Positions 8,705-17,154 of a DNA stretch of 64,000 bases are shown here, one piece after another. Both the position numbers and the translations under genes were made by a program. The first letter of the stretch is position 1; the number at the start of each line of letters is the position of its first letter. The notes below the pieces were generated by a model. It saw only the letters and a program-made list of their open reading frames with translations. It did no database searches and was not told the origin of the DNA. The stretch lies in NCBI RefSeq assembly GCF_000473165.1, contig NZ_KI421504.1, positions 2,699,132-2,763,131 of the forward strand. The letters run 5' to 3'. This DNA comes from Leisingera aquimarina DSM 24565 (GTDB lineage: Bacteria > Pseudomonadota > Alphaproteobacteria > Rhodobacterales > Rhodobacteraceae).

Positions 8705-10339
8705 ATGACGGAAAACCCGTACAACACCGGTCTGGGCCGCACCCCCGCGAACTATCAGCCGCTGACGCCGCTGACCTTCCTGGAACGCGCCGCCAGCGTC
8801 TTTCCGGACCACACGGCGATCGTGCATGGGTCCTTACGGCGCAGCTATGCAGAGTTTTATGCGCGGTCGCGGCGGCTTGCCTCGGCCTTGGCCAAGAACG
8901 GGATCGGACGCGGCGACACCGTGTCTGTCATGCTGCCCAATACGCCGGCCATGCTGGAATGCCACTACGGCGTGCCGATGTGCGGCGCGGTGCTGCATTC
9001 GATTAACACAAGGCTGGATGCGGTGGTGATCGCGTTCCAGCTCGACCACGCGATGTCGAAGCTGGTGATTGTCGACCGGGAGTTCATGCCGCTGATGCAG
9101 CAAGCACTGGCACTTGCCGCGGCGACGCCGGTCCTGATCCAGTACGACGACCCGGAGTATGACGGTGCGCAGGTAGATGCGGAGGCGGCCGACTACGAGG
9201 TGTTCCTGACCCGCGGCAACCCGGATTTCGCCTGGCTGATGCCGGAAGACGAATGGGACGCAATCTCGATCAACTACACCTCCGGCACCACCGGCGACCC
9301 CAAGGGCGTGGTCTCGCACCACCGTGGGGCCTATCTGCTGGCGCAAGGTAATGCGCTGACCACCTCGATGCAGAAACACGCGGTCTATCTCTGGACCCTG
9401 CCGATGTTCCACTGCAATGGCTGGTGTTTCCCCTGGACTCTTTCCGCCATCGTCGGCACCCATGTGTGTCTGCGGCAGGTGCGGGCCGAACCGATCTGGA
9501 ACGCGCTCGCCGACGAAGGCGTGACCCACCTGTGCGGCGCCCCCATCGTGATGTCGTTGCTGATCTCGGTGCCGCAGGAGGCCAAGCGCGATCTCGCTCA
9601 GCCGGTGCAGTTCTTTACTGCCGCCGCGCCGCCACCCGAAAGCCTGCTGGCGGACATGAAGGCCGCCGGGTTCAATGTGACCCACCTTTACGGGCTGACG
9701 GAAACCTACGGTCCGGCAGTGGTCAATGACTGGCACGAGAGCTGGTCCGGCCTGCCGCCTGCCAAACAGGCCGCGCTGAAGGCGCGCCAGGGCGTGCGCT
9801 ACCTGCCGCTGGAGCAGCTGGATGTGCTGGACCCGGAGACGATGCTGCATGTGCCGCGCGACGGCCAGACCATGGGCGAGGTGATGTTCCGCGGAAACGT
9901 CGTGATGAAAGGCTACTTCCGCAACCCCAAGGCCACCGAGGAGGCATTTGCCGGTGGCTGGTTCCACTCCGGCGACCTGGGGGTCATTCATCCCGACGGC
10001 TATATCCAGCTCAAGGATAGGTCTAAGGACATCATTATCTCGGGCGGCGAGAACATCTCCTCGATCGAGGTCGAGGAAGCGCTGTACTGCCACCCGGCGG
10101 TTGCGGTGGTAGCCGTGGTGGCAATGCCGCATGAAAAATGGGGCGAAACCCCCTGTGCCTTTGTCGAGCTGGCCAAGGGCAAGCAGGCCGATGCGGAGAT
10201 CCTGCGCAGCTGGTGCCGCAGCCGTCTGGCGCCCTACAAGGTTCCAGGCAGGTTCGTCATTACGGAGATCCCCAGAACCTCGACCGGCAAGATCCAGAAA
10301 TTTGCCTTGCGTGAGCAGGCAAAGGAAATCGCGTCCTAA
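8705..10339 (+). CDS. AMP-dependent acyl-CoA synthetase/ligase
   Basis: 544 residues of the ANL adenylate-forming superfamily. Motifs: P-loop YTSGTTGDPKGV (~198-209), LYGLTETYG (A5), GWFHSGDLGVIHPDGYI (A7), LKDRSKDIIISGGENIS (A8 hinge) and a C-terminal RTSTGKIQK with the adenylation lysine. It activates a carboxylic acid to its CoA thioester using ATP. The ATG at 8705 lies 4 bp after the crotonase stop, so the genes are coupled. With the DmdA-like enzyme upstream it may act as a methylmercaptopropionate-CoA ligase (DmdB role), or on a different demethylated acid. Confidence 0.9.
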   Translation: MTENPYNTGLGRTPANYQPLTPLTFLERAASVFPDHTAIVHGSLRRSYAEFYARSRRLASALAKNGIGRGDTVSVMLPNTPAMLECHYGVPMCGAVLHSINTRLDAVVIAFQLDHAMSKLVIVDREFMPLMQQALALAAATPVLIQYDDPEYDGAQVDAEAADYEVFLTRGNPDFAWLMPEDEWDAISINYTSGTTGDPKGVVSHHRGAYLLAQGNALTTSMQKHAVYLWTLPMFHCNGWCFPWTLSAIVGTHVCLRQVRAEPIWNALADEGVTHLCGAPIVMSLLISVPQEAKRDLAQPVQFFTAAAPPPESLLADMKAAGFNVTHLYGLTETYGPAVVNDWHESWSGLPPAKQAALKARQGVRYLPLEQLDVLDPETMLHVPRDGQTMGEVMFRGNVVMKGYFRNPKATEEAFAGGWFHSGDLGVIHPDGYIQLKDRSKDIIISGGENISSIEVEEALYCHPAVAVVAVVAMPHEKWGETPCAFVELAKGKQADAEILRSWCRSRLAPYKVPGRFVITEIPRTSTGKIQKFALREQAKEIAS

Positions 10340-10552
10340 CCAGGGGAGCAGCGCTCCGCAGGCTGAAGTGCTGCTCCTGATATCCTCAAGGCAGCTGCGG
10401 GTGTTTTGCAAGTACAGCGAATGTCCGAAATGACGGAAAGCGGTGTAGCATGCGGTATGAGCATGAGCGGCAGCTAAGGGCCTATTCCGTTGAAAAAATC
10501 TGTTCTTCGGCGGCTATGATGTTGTCTGTAGATAGGGCGTGCCGTGCGCCTG
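10340..10552. other. Spacer with the end of an IS element
   Basis: No gene. From about 10477 the sequence agggcctattccgttgaaaaa resembles the terminal repeat of IS1182/IS5-type elements seen in roseobacters, and the matching transposase fragment follows at 10553. Confidence 0.5.
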
Positions 10553-10850
10553 TCATGCCAGGCGGGCGTTTTGGGGTGGTGGGAGGAGCTTTGCGAGCTT
10601 TCTGAGGTTCTAGGCGGTGGCTGCGAGGTGGAATTCGTCGCGCGCGCCGCATGGGCCGCGCCATCGGAGCCGTCCCAAACCGAGGATGCGTTTGAGGCGG
10701 GCGAACAGCATCTCGACCTTCTTTCTGAGCTTGCAGGAGATCGCGTATTGCGCGGTCTGGGCGATGGCGCGGGCCACGTCGCGAGAGGGCTCAAAGATCG
10801 AGCGCGTCACTTTGCGCTGCGGCTTCTTGGGGCAGCACCGCGGCTTCAGG
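10553..10850 (-). pseudogene. IS1182/IS5-like transposase, C-terminal fragment
   Basis: On the minus strand the sequence reads KVTRSIFEPSRDVARAI, CKLRKKVEMLFARLKRILGL and GPCGARDEFHLAATA, then a TAG where Gln is expected, then NLRKLAKLLPPPQNARLA to a stop at 10553. This is the well-conserved C-terminus of a DDE transposase. The N-terminal two thirds are missing: at ~10850 it abuts an unrelated IS3 fragment. Confidence 0.8.
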
Positions 10851-10851
10851 G

Positions 10852-11020
10852 CAAGCGCGTCTACCGGATCTACTGCGAACTGGAGCTGAACCTGCGGATA
10901 AAGCCGCGCAAGCGCTTGAAGCGAGAGAAGCCCGACGAGCTGGCGGTGCCGGAGACCCCGAACGAGATCTGGTCTATGGATTTCATGGCGGACCGGCTGG
11001 GAGATGGGCGTCAATTCATT
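10852..11020 (+). pseudogene. IS3-family orfB fragment
   Basis: Plus-strand KRVYRIYCELELNLRIKPRK, then EKPDELAVPETPNEIWSMDF and MADRLGDGRQF, is the internal part of an IS3 OrfB ending in the first catalytic Asp (WSMDF). It is cut on the left by the IS1182/IS5-like fragment and on the right by the IS481 element that starts at 11021. Confidence 0.8.
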
Positions 11021-12295
11021 TGTAGTGGTTCGGATGTGATCTGACAGTTGGCCGTTTTTCCGGCGGCGTCTGTCAGGTCAAGTTCAGTTCACGAACTTTT
11101 CCTTCCAGATCTGCTTGCCCTCAATCATGGTCTGGAACGGCGTTCTGCCGCAACACATTTTGCCCTGATGAGTGCGTTGGTGGTTGTAGTGATGCAGCCA
11201 TTCGCCGAGGTCCGTTTGCAGCGCACCGATGCTGTCGTAGAGCTTTTTGCGGAACGCGACCTGATAGAACTCCTGCAAAATGGTCTTGTGGAACCGCTCG
11301 CAGATGCCGTTCGCCCTACAATCGATCCACTGGATCGATTGCTTTACGGTCTCACTCTGGGGCGATTTCACCTTGGTCTTGGAGTGGTCGATGTCATTGA
11401 TGGCCAGGAGGAGCCGGCAGTCGTGCTTGTCGGCCCGGCCGCAGTATTCCGTGCCCCGGTCCGTCATGATCCGCAGCACCGGCAGGTCGTGTTCATCGTG
11501 GAATGGCAGGGCGCGATCATTGAGCAGATCAGCGGCAGTGATCGGGGTTTTGGTCGTATAGAGCTTGGCATGGGCGACCTTGCAATGGGTGTCGACATAG
11601 GTCTGCTGGTAGACCTGCCCGACGCCCTTCAGCGTGCCGACATAGAACGTATCCTGTGACCCCAGATAACCGGGGTGAGCGATCTCGATCTCGCCGCAGG
11701 CTTCGTCGTCCGGTTTCTTCTTTTCCAAGGCCTGCACCTGAGCCTTGGTCAGGATGCCCCCTTCTTCGGCAACCTTGGCTTCCAGAGCTTTCAGGCGAGC
11801 CTTGAAGTTCGTCAGATCATGTCGCAGCCAGATCGACCGGACGCCGGATGGCGAGACAAAGATGCCCAGTTTGCGCAGCTCGTTGGAGCTGCGGGCTTGG
11901 CCACAGGCCGGGAAATCGGTGGCGGATTTGATGACCGCCTGTTCGGTCGCCTTGTCAACCCGATTGGCCAAGTTGGGCTTGCGCCGGGTGCGCTCAAACA
12001 GGGCTTCGACGCCCCCGTCCTCGACCACTGATTTATAGCGATAGAACGTGTCACGGCTGCAGCCCATCACCTGGCAGGCTTTGCTGACATTGCCCAGTTC
12101 CTTGGCCAGGTTCAGCAGACCGGTTTTGTGTTTGATGATCTTATCGGTAGAGTTCAGCATTGTGGTTGCCTCGTTTTGCGGTTGGGTTTGCACCACCATC
12201 AAAACGGCCAGCCATCATCTCCTTCAAGAGATGCGCCACCCCCAGTTCAGCGTGCTGAGAAGGGGGCGGTGTCAGATCACATCGAGACTAATTCA
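11021..12295 (-). mobile_element. IS481-family insertion sequence
   Basis: A 1275-bp element. The 26-bp ends form an imperfect inverted repeat with an identical 14-bp core (gatgtgatctgaca at 11033-11046; its complement at 12270-12283), beginning TG and ending CA. It contains one transposase gene. It interrupts the IS3 orfB fragment on the left and the tRNA-Asn integrase remnant on the right; I saw no clear target-site duplication, consistent with later rearrangement. Confidence 0.75.
11084..12160 (-). CDS. IS481-family transposase with unusual insertion
   Basis: 358 residues. The N-terminal HTH region is KIIKHKTGLLNLAKELGNVS. The integrase-type DDE core has Asp in QTYVDTHCKVAHAKLY, Asp in RIMTDRGTEYCG and Glu in NGICERFHKTI. 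The C-terminal YNHQRTHQGKMCCGRTP is characteristic. Between the second Asp and the Glu, about 15 residues (near SETVKQSIQWIDC) interrupt the otherwise typical KTK-SPQ-TNGICERF stretch. The insert is in frame and carries a perfect palindrome. Whether the enzyme still works is uncertain. Start taken at 12160 (MLNSTDKIIKHKTG), the normal family start. Confidence 0.85.
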   Translation of the reverse strand: MLNSTDKIIKHKTGLLNLAKELGNVSKACQVMGCSRDTFYRYKSVVEDGGVEALFERTRRKPNLANRVDKATEQAVIKSATDFPACGQARSSNELRKLGIFVSPSGVRSIWLRHDLTNFKARLKALEAKVAEEGGILTKAQVQALEKKKPDDEACGEIEIAHPGYLGSQDTFYVGTLKGVGQVYQQTYVDTHCKVAHAKLYTTKTPITAADLLNDRALPFHDEHDLPVLRIMTDRGTEYCGRADKHDCRLLLAINDIDHSKTKVKSPQSETVKQSIQWIDCRANGICERFHKTILQEFYQVAFRKKLYDSIGALQTDLGEWLHHYNHQRTHQGKMCCGRTPFQTMIEGKQIWKEKFVN

Positions 12296-13658
12296 CCTCA
12301 TCAGCGGATAAATCGGCTTGTTTACCATGCAATGCGGGGATTTCGCGAATGATCGAGATCTGGTCGAGAACCGCCTCTTCAGAGACGGCCCCAATGGATG
12401 AATACTCCAACAAGTCAGTCCAGATGTTCTTGGCGACCAGCATCCCGGGAAGGGTGGAGTTTTTCCACTTCTTCCTTGTCTTCTCGTCAGGCTTCTGAAG
12501 CTTATCCCAATCCTCGCCGTAGCCCTGACGTTTCAATTCGATATAGACGTCAAACGCCTCATCAATCTTGATATTTTCACCTTTATTGAGCGCGGCGTTC
12601 GTCATGTCCGAGCAGTTTTTCAACAGGACCCGTTTGAAGGCACCATGGGTTTCAGTGTTCGGATTTTCGATCGAGGTGCTGCGGGGAGCCTGGCTCCCAG
12701 TTGTGTCCGAAGCGTCTACGGAGCGCCCAACGCGTGCAGAACCATCGACGTGCGGTGGTTGAGCGAAGGTCGTTTGGGCCACTAGCGAAACTGCGTCTAC
12801 TTCGGGGAGTGCTGCGTATTGACCATTGGCAAAATCCTGCATGGCAAGAATGGGTTGTCCGATCCCCGCAGGAACAGAGGCAGGAGACGCAACTTTTTCG
12901 ACCGCCAGCCCAATACCTTGGCTGAAATATGGGCTCGGCTCATGAAAGAACCCACGCTCGCGCCTTTCGCGCTCTTCGCTTACATTCAGTAGAACCCGCG
13001 TGGCCTCATAGGCCAACGACTTCCAGTCATCACCGTCTTCCGGCAAGTCGATGCCGAGATGTCGTGAGGCTGCTTGCAAGGGCCGCCGGGCAACCTCGTG
13101 GTTGCGCAGCTGCAATGCTTGGCGAAGTGTTTCTTGCAATGCGCGCTCTCGGCGCAGGGCAAATTCTGCCGCTTCAGGTGTGCGTAGATCACCTTGGATG
13201 CGAATACGGTCAGCCGCTTCGATTTCGAAGCGGACGAGGGTCGTCAAGACGTGCGTGACGACAGCTGGAGTCAGTGTCATGGTGCTCGCGATGTAATGGA
13301 ATGTCAGATTGCTCAGAGCCGTCAGTCGAATGGACAGCTCCTGTGCCTATGAAAATGCATGAGTTTTCAATGAGAAGACAAGAGAGGGAATACCCCCACT
13401 CGAGCTGTGTGAGACGGCCCTGGATTTGCTGGACTTTCCCTTACACGGCGCTTGAGTGCAGCATTTCGAATAGGGGTTTTCCCCTATAGAGCCAGAAGAC
13501 GATCTGTTCGATTTGAAGACCGGAAGATTCGGTTCGACAGCGGATTCAGAAGGCTCTGAATCCGCCCAGTTCTCTCTAAGACTCTTGGGCCATCTGCGAC
13601 GCCAAACGTATCCAGAGCGCCGGTATTCAAGGTGGGGAATTCTGCGTGATCGAGGCAT
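12296..13658 (-). pseudogene. tRNA-Asn integrase, truncated (right copy)
   Basis: Begins at 13658 (MPRSRRIPHLE), the inverted equivalent of 748, and carries the same in-frame TAG (13347-13349). After the stop the frame continues ~330 codons (RFEIEAADRIRIQGDL, YEATRVLLNVSEERERRERG, FFHEPSPYFSQGIGLAVEKV), aligning with the first ~420 residues of the 717-residue integrase at 53973. It is cut off by the IS481 end at 12295, so the catalytic domain is lost. It lies beside the 20-bp tRNA-Asn fragment at 13768, as an integrase beside its attachment site. Confidence 0.85.
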
Positions 13659-13787
13659 GATTGCCTCTCCCATGTGCCACAAAGTGTCACGCGGAGTGCC
13701 AGAAACGAGAAAGGCGACCCGGATGGGTCGCCTTTCTCTTAGAGAATCAGCCTCTTAGAGGAGATTTGGCTCCGGCGGTAGGGATCG
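13115..13787. repeat. Right copy of the ~680-bp inverted repeat
   Basis: Inverted counterpart of 608-1291, including the hairpin (13707-13738) and the start of the integrase remnant. It contains only the last 20 bases of the tRNA gene, while the left copy abuts a complete tRNA. Confidence 0.9.
13768..13787 (-). other. Attachment-site core (tRNA-Asn 3' end), island left boundary
   Basis: ggctccggcggtagggatcg is identical and in the same orientation to 56191-56210 inside the intact minus-strand tRNA-Asn. These direct repeats bound a ~42-kb segment that has a tRNA-type integrase next to the intact tRNA, the classic signature of integration into a tRNA 3' end. Beyond the 20 bases the tRNA sequence is not conserved (ggagccaatt replaces aacctacgac). 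Confidence 0.85.
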
Positions 13788-13953
13788 GAGCCAATTTGCA
13801 CATCTTTGATTTCAAACAATAAAACCTGATCCAAAGTCCGCCGGACACCAGTTTGTTCAAAAACCTGTGCCATGTTTTGTGCAATCGCGCAAGCTCGTAG
13901 CCCGGCCATACTTCGGAATAGAGACAACCGGTTCCGGGTGATGCAACGGGTTT

Positions 13954-14277
13954 TCAATGACTTCTTCGGAAGCCCCGAAGGACGATGCGCTGCGGAGCAA
14001 AGTCCTCAACACCTTCTTCCTCCTGAAAGGTCGGGATATCCCGAATACCATGCTTGGGTATCTGAACGTCGGCAGGTTGCAATTTTTTATACCGATGAAG
14101 TCTGCCCATTAGATAACCGGTGACGATAGCAACCATGGCAGGCAGACATGGCGAGATTTGTTCTTTTTCGACTTCCCATCCCGTAGCCAGCATTTCCGAG
14201 GCAAGGTTTGTGTCACCATCGGCCTCCTCAAAGCATTCAGCGATAAATATGTGAACGTCGGAGCAATACTCGGCCAC
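13954..14277 (-). CDS. Hypothetical protein, possibly remnant
   Basis: A 107-residue ORF (HIFIAECFEEADGDTNLASE, MVAIVTGYLMGRLHRYKKLQ) that I do not recognise. It lies between the island's left attachment site and the IS21 element, whose left end is only 20 bp from its start codon, so the gene may be truncated by the insertion. No good ribosome-binding site is visible. The rest of 13788-14296 holds nothing else I can support. Confidence 0.3.
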   Translation of the reverse strand: MAEYCSDVHIFIAECFEEADGDTNLASEMLATGWEVEKEQISPCLPAMVAIVTGYLMGRLHRYKKLQPADVQIPKHGIRDIPTFQEEEGVEDFAPQRIVLRGFRRSH

Positions 14278-14366
14278 GGTAGCGGCGCCGTTGTGGTGTC
14301 GCGGGCGGCGTAAAAGTCGGCCACTTTTGCCCTTTCGGATTTCGGGAGGGCTTGGGGATATTCACC

Positions 14367-15857
14367 ATGGACTTGTATTTGAAGGTGCGTCGGGCTCACT
14401 TCCAGGATGGCTTGAGCGGGCGCCAGATAGCCCGGGATTTCGGTATCAGCCGGGACAGTGTTGCGAAGATGCTGGCCTATTCGGAGCCGCCCGGGTATCG
14501 GCGGATGGCACCGATCCGGCGGCCGAAGCTGGATCCTTTCACGGATCAAATCGACCAGTGGCTTGCCGAGGACAAGGCCCGTCCCCGCAAACAGCGTCAC
14601 ACAGCCAAGCGCATCTTCGAGCGGTTGCGGGATGAGTGCGGGTTTGATGGCGGCTACACGATCGTGAAGGATTACGTCCGGCTCCGGAAGCGAACCGGCC
14701 GGGAGATGTTCGTGCCGCTGAGCCATCCGCCTGGACATGCGCAGGCGGATTTTGGCGAAGCGCTGGTCGTCATCGGCGGTGTCGAGCAGAAGGCGCACTT
14801 CTTCGCCTTTGATCTTCCGCACAGTGACGCCTGCTTTGTCCGGGCCTACCCTGCGGCGATCACGGAGGCCTGGCTTGACGGGCATGTGCATGCCTTTGCG
14901 TTCTTCGGGGCGGTTCCTCAGTCGATCCTCTACGACAATGACCGGTGCCTGGTTGCCAGGATCATTCCAGACGGCACCCGGCAGCGGACACAGCGCTTCA
15001 GCGCGATGCTGTCGCACTATGTGATCAGGGATCGCTATGGCCGTCCGGGCAAAGGCAACGATAAAGGAGCCGTGGAGGGGCTGGCCGGATACGCGCGACG
15101 CAACTTCATGGTGCCGATCCCGTCCTTTCCGGACTGGGATGCGTTCAACGCCAACTTGGAAGAACAGTGTCGCAAGCGCCAAAGTGACATCCTACGCGGC
15201 CACAAAGCCAGCATTGGCGAACGGCTTCAGGCTGATCTGGCGGCGATGCTGGGTTTGCCCGGCGCGCCCTTTGAAGCCTGCAATCTGCAGAGCGGCCAGG
15301 CCACATCAACACCGGTGGTGCGCTACCGTGGCAACGATTACTCGGTGCCGGTCGCCTATGGCCACCGCGAAGTCTGGATCAAGGGCTTTGTGACCCGTGT
15401 CGTCATTGGCTGCGCCGCCGAGGTGATCGCCGATCATCCCCGTTCTTATGACACGGGTGACATGGTGTTCGATCCGCTGCATTACCTGCCGCTGATCGAG
15501 CGCAAGATCATGTCCTTCGATCAGGCCGCGCCCCTGCAGGGCTGGGAACTGCCCGAGGCCTTCGCCACGCTCCAGAGACTGCTGGAGGCCCGGCAGGGCA
15601 AGGCTGGCAAGCGGGAATATGTGCAGGTCCTGCGCCTGATGGAACGCTTCGAGATCGAGGTTCTGCATCTGGCCGTCAAAGACGCATTGAGGCTGCAAGC
15701 GATCAGCTTCGATGCGATCAAGCATCTGGTCCTGTGCCAGGTCGAACGGCGCCCCCCGAGATTGGATCTGGATGTCTATCCGTTCCTGCCCCGGACCACC
15801 ATCGCCACCACGTCGGCGTCGTCCTACATGACCCTGCTGGCCGGGAGCGACGCATGA
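14367..15857 (+). CDS. istA: IS21 transposase IstA
   Basis: 496 residues. N-terminal HTH (DGLSGRQIARDFGISRDSVA). The DDE catalytic core is visible: first Asp in GHAQADFGEALV, second in SILYDNDRCLV, Glu in DKGAVEGLAGYARRNF. The C-terminal beta-barrel DNA-binding part includes TPVVRYRGNDYSVPVAYGHR. Start chosen at the ATG at 14367 after a gggagg site; a TTG five codons upstream is possible. Its stop overlaps the istB start (ATGA), coupling translation of transposase and helper ATPase. The frame is intact. Confidence 0.9.
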   Translation: MDLYLKVRRAHFQDGLSGRQIARDFGISRDSVAKMLAYSEPPGYRRMAPIRRPKLDPFTDQIDQWLAEDKARPRKQRHTAKRIFERLRDECGFDGGYTIVKDYVRLRKRTGREMFVPLSHPPGHAQADFGEALVVIGGVEQKAHFFAFDLPHSDACFVRAYPAAITEAWLDGHVHAFAFFGAVPQSILYDNDRCLVARIIPDGTRQRTQRFSAMLSHYVIRDRYGRPGKGNDKGAVEGLAGYARRNFMVPIPSFPDWDAFNANLEEQCRKRQSDILRGHKASIGERLQADLAAMLGLPGAPFEACNLQSGQATSTPVVRYRGNDYSVPVAYGHREVWIKGFVTRVVIGCAAEVIADHPRSYDTGDMVFDPLHYLPLIERKIMSFDQAAPLQGWELPEAFATLQRLLEARQGKAGKREYVQVLRLMERFEIEVLHLAVKDALRLQAISFDAIKHLVLCQVERRPPRLDLDVYPFLPRTTIATTSASSYMTLLAGSDA

Positions 15858-16618
15858 CCGACGCACCCGAACTGCTGCTGGCGCATCACCTCAAGACCCT
15901 GCGCCTGCCGACCTTCCTGCGGGAACATGACAAGCTGGCCCGCATCTGCGCGGCAGAAGGCGTGGATCATGTACGCTACCTGGCCCGGCTGACCGAACTC
16001 GAGTTGATCGACCGCGAGCGGCGCATGGTCGAGCGCCGGATCAGGTCGGCAAAGTTCCCGGCCGGCAAAAGCCTCGACAGCTTGGACTTCAAAGCCATCC
16101 CGTCACTGAACAAGATGATGGTGCTGGAGCTGGCGCGCTGCGAATGGATCGAGCGCAGGGAGAACGTCATCGCGCTCGGCCCATCCGGCACCGGAAAGAC
16201 CCATGTCGCACTCGGCCTGGGGCTCGCCGCCTGCCAGAAGGGCATACCCGTCGCCTTCGTCACCGCAGCCTCGCTGGTTCACGAACTGATGGAGGCCCGG
16301 GACGAGAAACGCCTCATGCGCCTCCAGCGGCAACTGGCCAAGGTCAAACTGCTGATCATTGATGAGCTGGGCTTCGTCCCTCTGAGCAAGACCGGCGCCG
16401 AGCTCTTATTCGAACTGATCTCGCAACGCTACGAGCGCGGCTCAACCCTGATCACATCGAACCTGCCCTTCGAGGAATGGACCGAGACCTTCGGCACTGA
16501 GCGCCTGACAGGGGCCCTGCTGGACTGCCTCACTCACCACGTCAACATCCTCGAGATGAACGGCGAAAGCTATCGCCTCAGCCAGAGCCGCGCACGCCTC
16601 GCCGCGGCAAACAAGTAA
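15854..16618 (+). CDS. istB: IS21 helper ATPase IstB
   Basis: 254 residues, AAA+ family. Walker A GPSGTGKTH at ~115, Walker B KLLIIDELGFVPLS, sensor/arginine region STLITSNLPFEEWTETFG. IstB binds target DNA as an oligomer and stimulates IstA strand transfer. The ATG overlaps the istA stop. Full length and intact, so this IS21 copy may still be active. Confidence 0.92.
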   Translation: MTDAPELLLAHHLKTLRLPTFLREHDKLARICAAEGVDHVRYLARLTELELIDRERRMVERRIRSAKFPAGKSLDSLDFKAIPSLNKMMVLELARCEWIERRENVIALGPSGTGKTHVALGLGLAACQKGIPVAFVTAASLVHELMEARDEKRLMRLQRQLAKVKLLIIDELGFVPLSKTGAELLFELISQRYERGSTLITSNLPFEEWTETFGTERLTGALLDCLTHHVNILEMNGESYRLSQSRARLAAANK

Positions 16619-16821
16619 TCTTCACAGAATTGGCCTGACGGCCAATGCGCCTTGGAACGTGCCTGCTACATGACGGCCGCACGCTCCAAGGCGCGAGCCC
16701 AGATGGCCGACTTTTGCTCCGCCAATCTGGCCGGAATTTGCTCCGCCGTTGACACCAAGTGTGCGTAAACCTGAACCGCCCCGGGTCTACCGGAGAGTAA
16801 AACACTCAAAGGATGAGCCCT

Positions 16822-17154
16822 ATGACAAAGCAGAGATTCACCCCCGCCTATCCGGCCGAGCTTCGCGAACGCGGTGTTCGGCTTTTTCGAGAGAACCGCG
16901 GCGACTACGCCAGCGACACGGCTGCCTACAAGGCGATTGCGCCGAAGCTTGGCTGTTCGCCCGACAGTCTGCGCGTCTGGTGCCAGCAGGCCGAACGTGA
17001 CGCCGGCCAGCGCGGCGGGCTGACGAGTGCCGAGAAGGATCGGATCAAGGAACTGGAGCGGGAGGTTCGTGAACTGCGCCAGGCCAACGAGATCCTGAAG
17101 AAGGCCAGCGCGTATTTCGCTGCGGCGGAGCTCGACCGCCCGTTCCGCAAATGA
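16822..17154 (+). CDS. IS3-family transposase OrfA
   Basis: 110 residues: an HTH (YPAELRERGVRLFRENRGDY, YKAIAPKLGCSPDSLRVW) followed by a leucine-zipper coiled coil (EKDRIKELEREVRELRQANE). The ATG at 16822 is spaced correctly from aaagga; 16813 is an alternative start. The 3' end overlaps the orfB start (AATGA). Confidence 0.88.
   Translation: MTKQRFTPAYPAELRERGVRLFRENRGDYASDTAAYKAIAPKLGCSPDSLRVWCQQAERDAGQRGGLTSAEKDRIKELEREVRELRQANEILKKASAYFAAAELDRPFRK

Larger units (their letters stand above)
14297..16754 (+). mobile_element. IS21-family insertion sequence
   Basis: About 2.46 kb with istA and istB overlapping by 4 bp, the defining IS21 layout. The ends begin tgtc (14297) and finish gaca (16754) and carry copies of the motif aaaagtcggcca / tggccgactttt in inverted orientation, with a second partial copy at the right end, as in the multiple terminal repeats of IS21. 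No target duplication was obvious. Confidence 0.8.

Noticed and set aside
8834-10411. 525-codon open frame on - opposite the acyl-CoA ligase
   Set aside because: Shadow of a complete ANL ligase with all motifs; no ribosome-binding site or family resemblance.
13768-13800. Third tRNA-Asn gene
   Set aside because: Only the 3' 20 bases are present; the rest of the tRNA is absent, so it is an attachment-site remnant.
14109-15182. 357-codon open frame on - opposite istA
   Set aside because: Antisense to an intact IS21 transposase and extends across the IS boundary.
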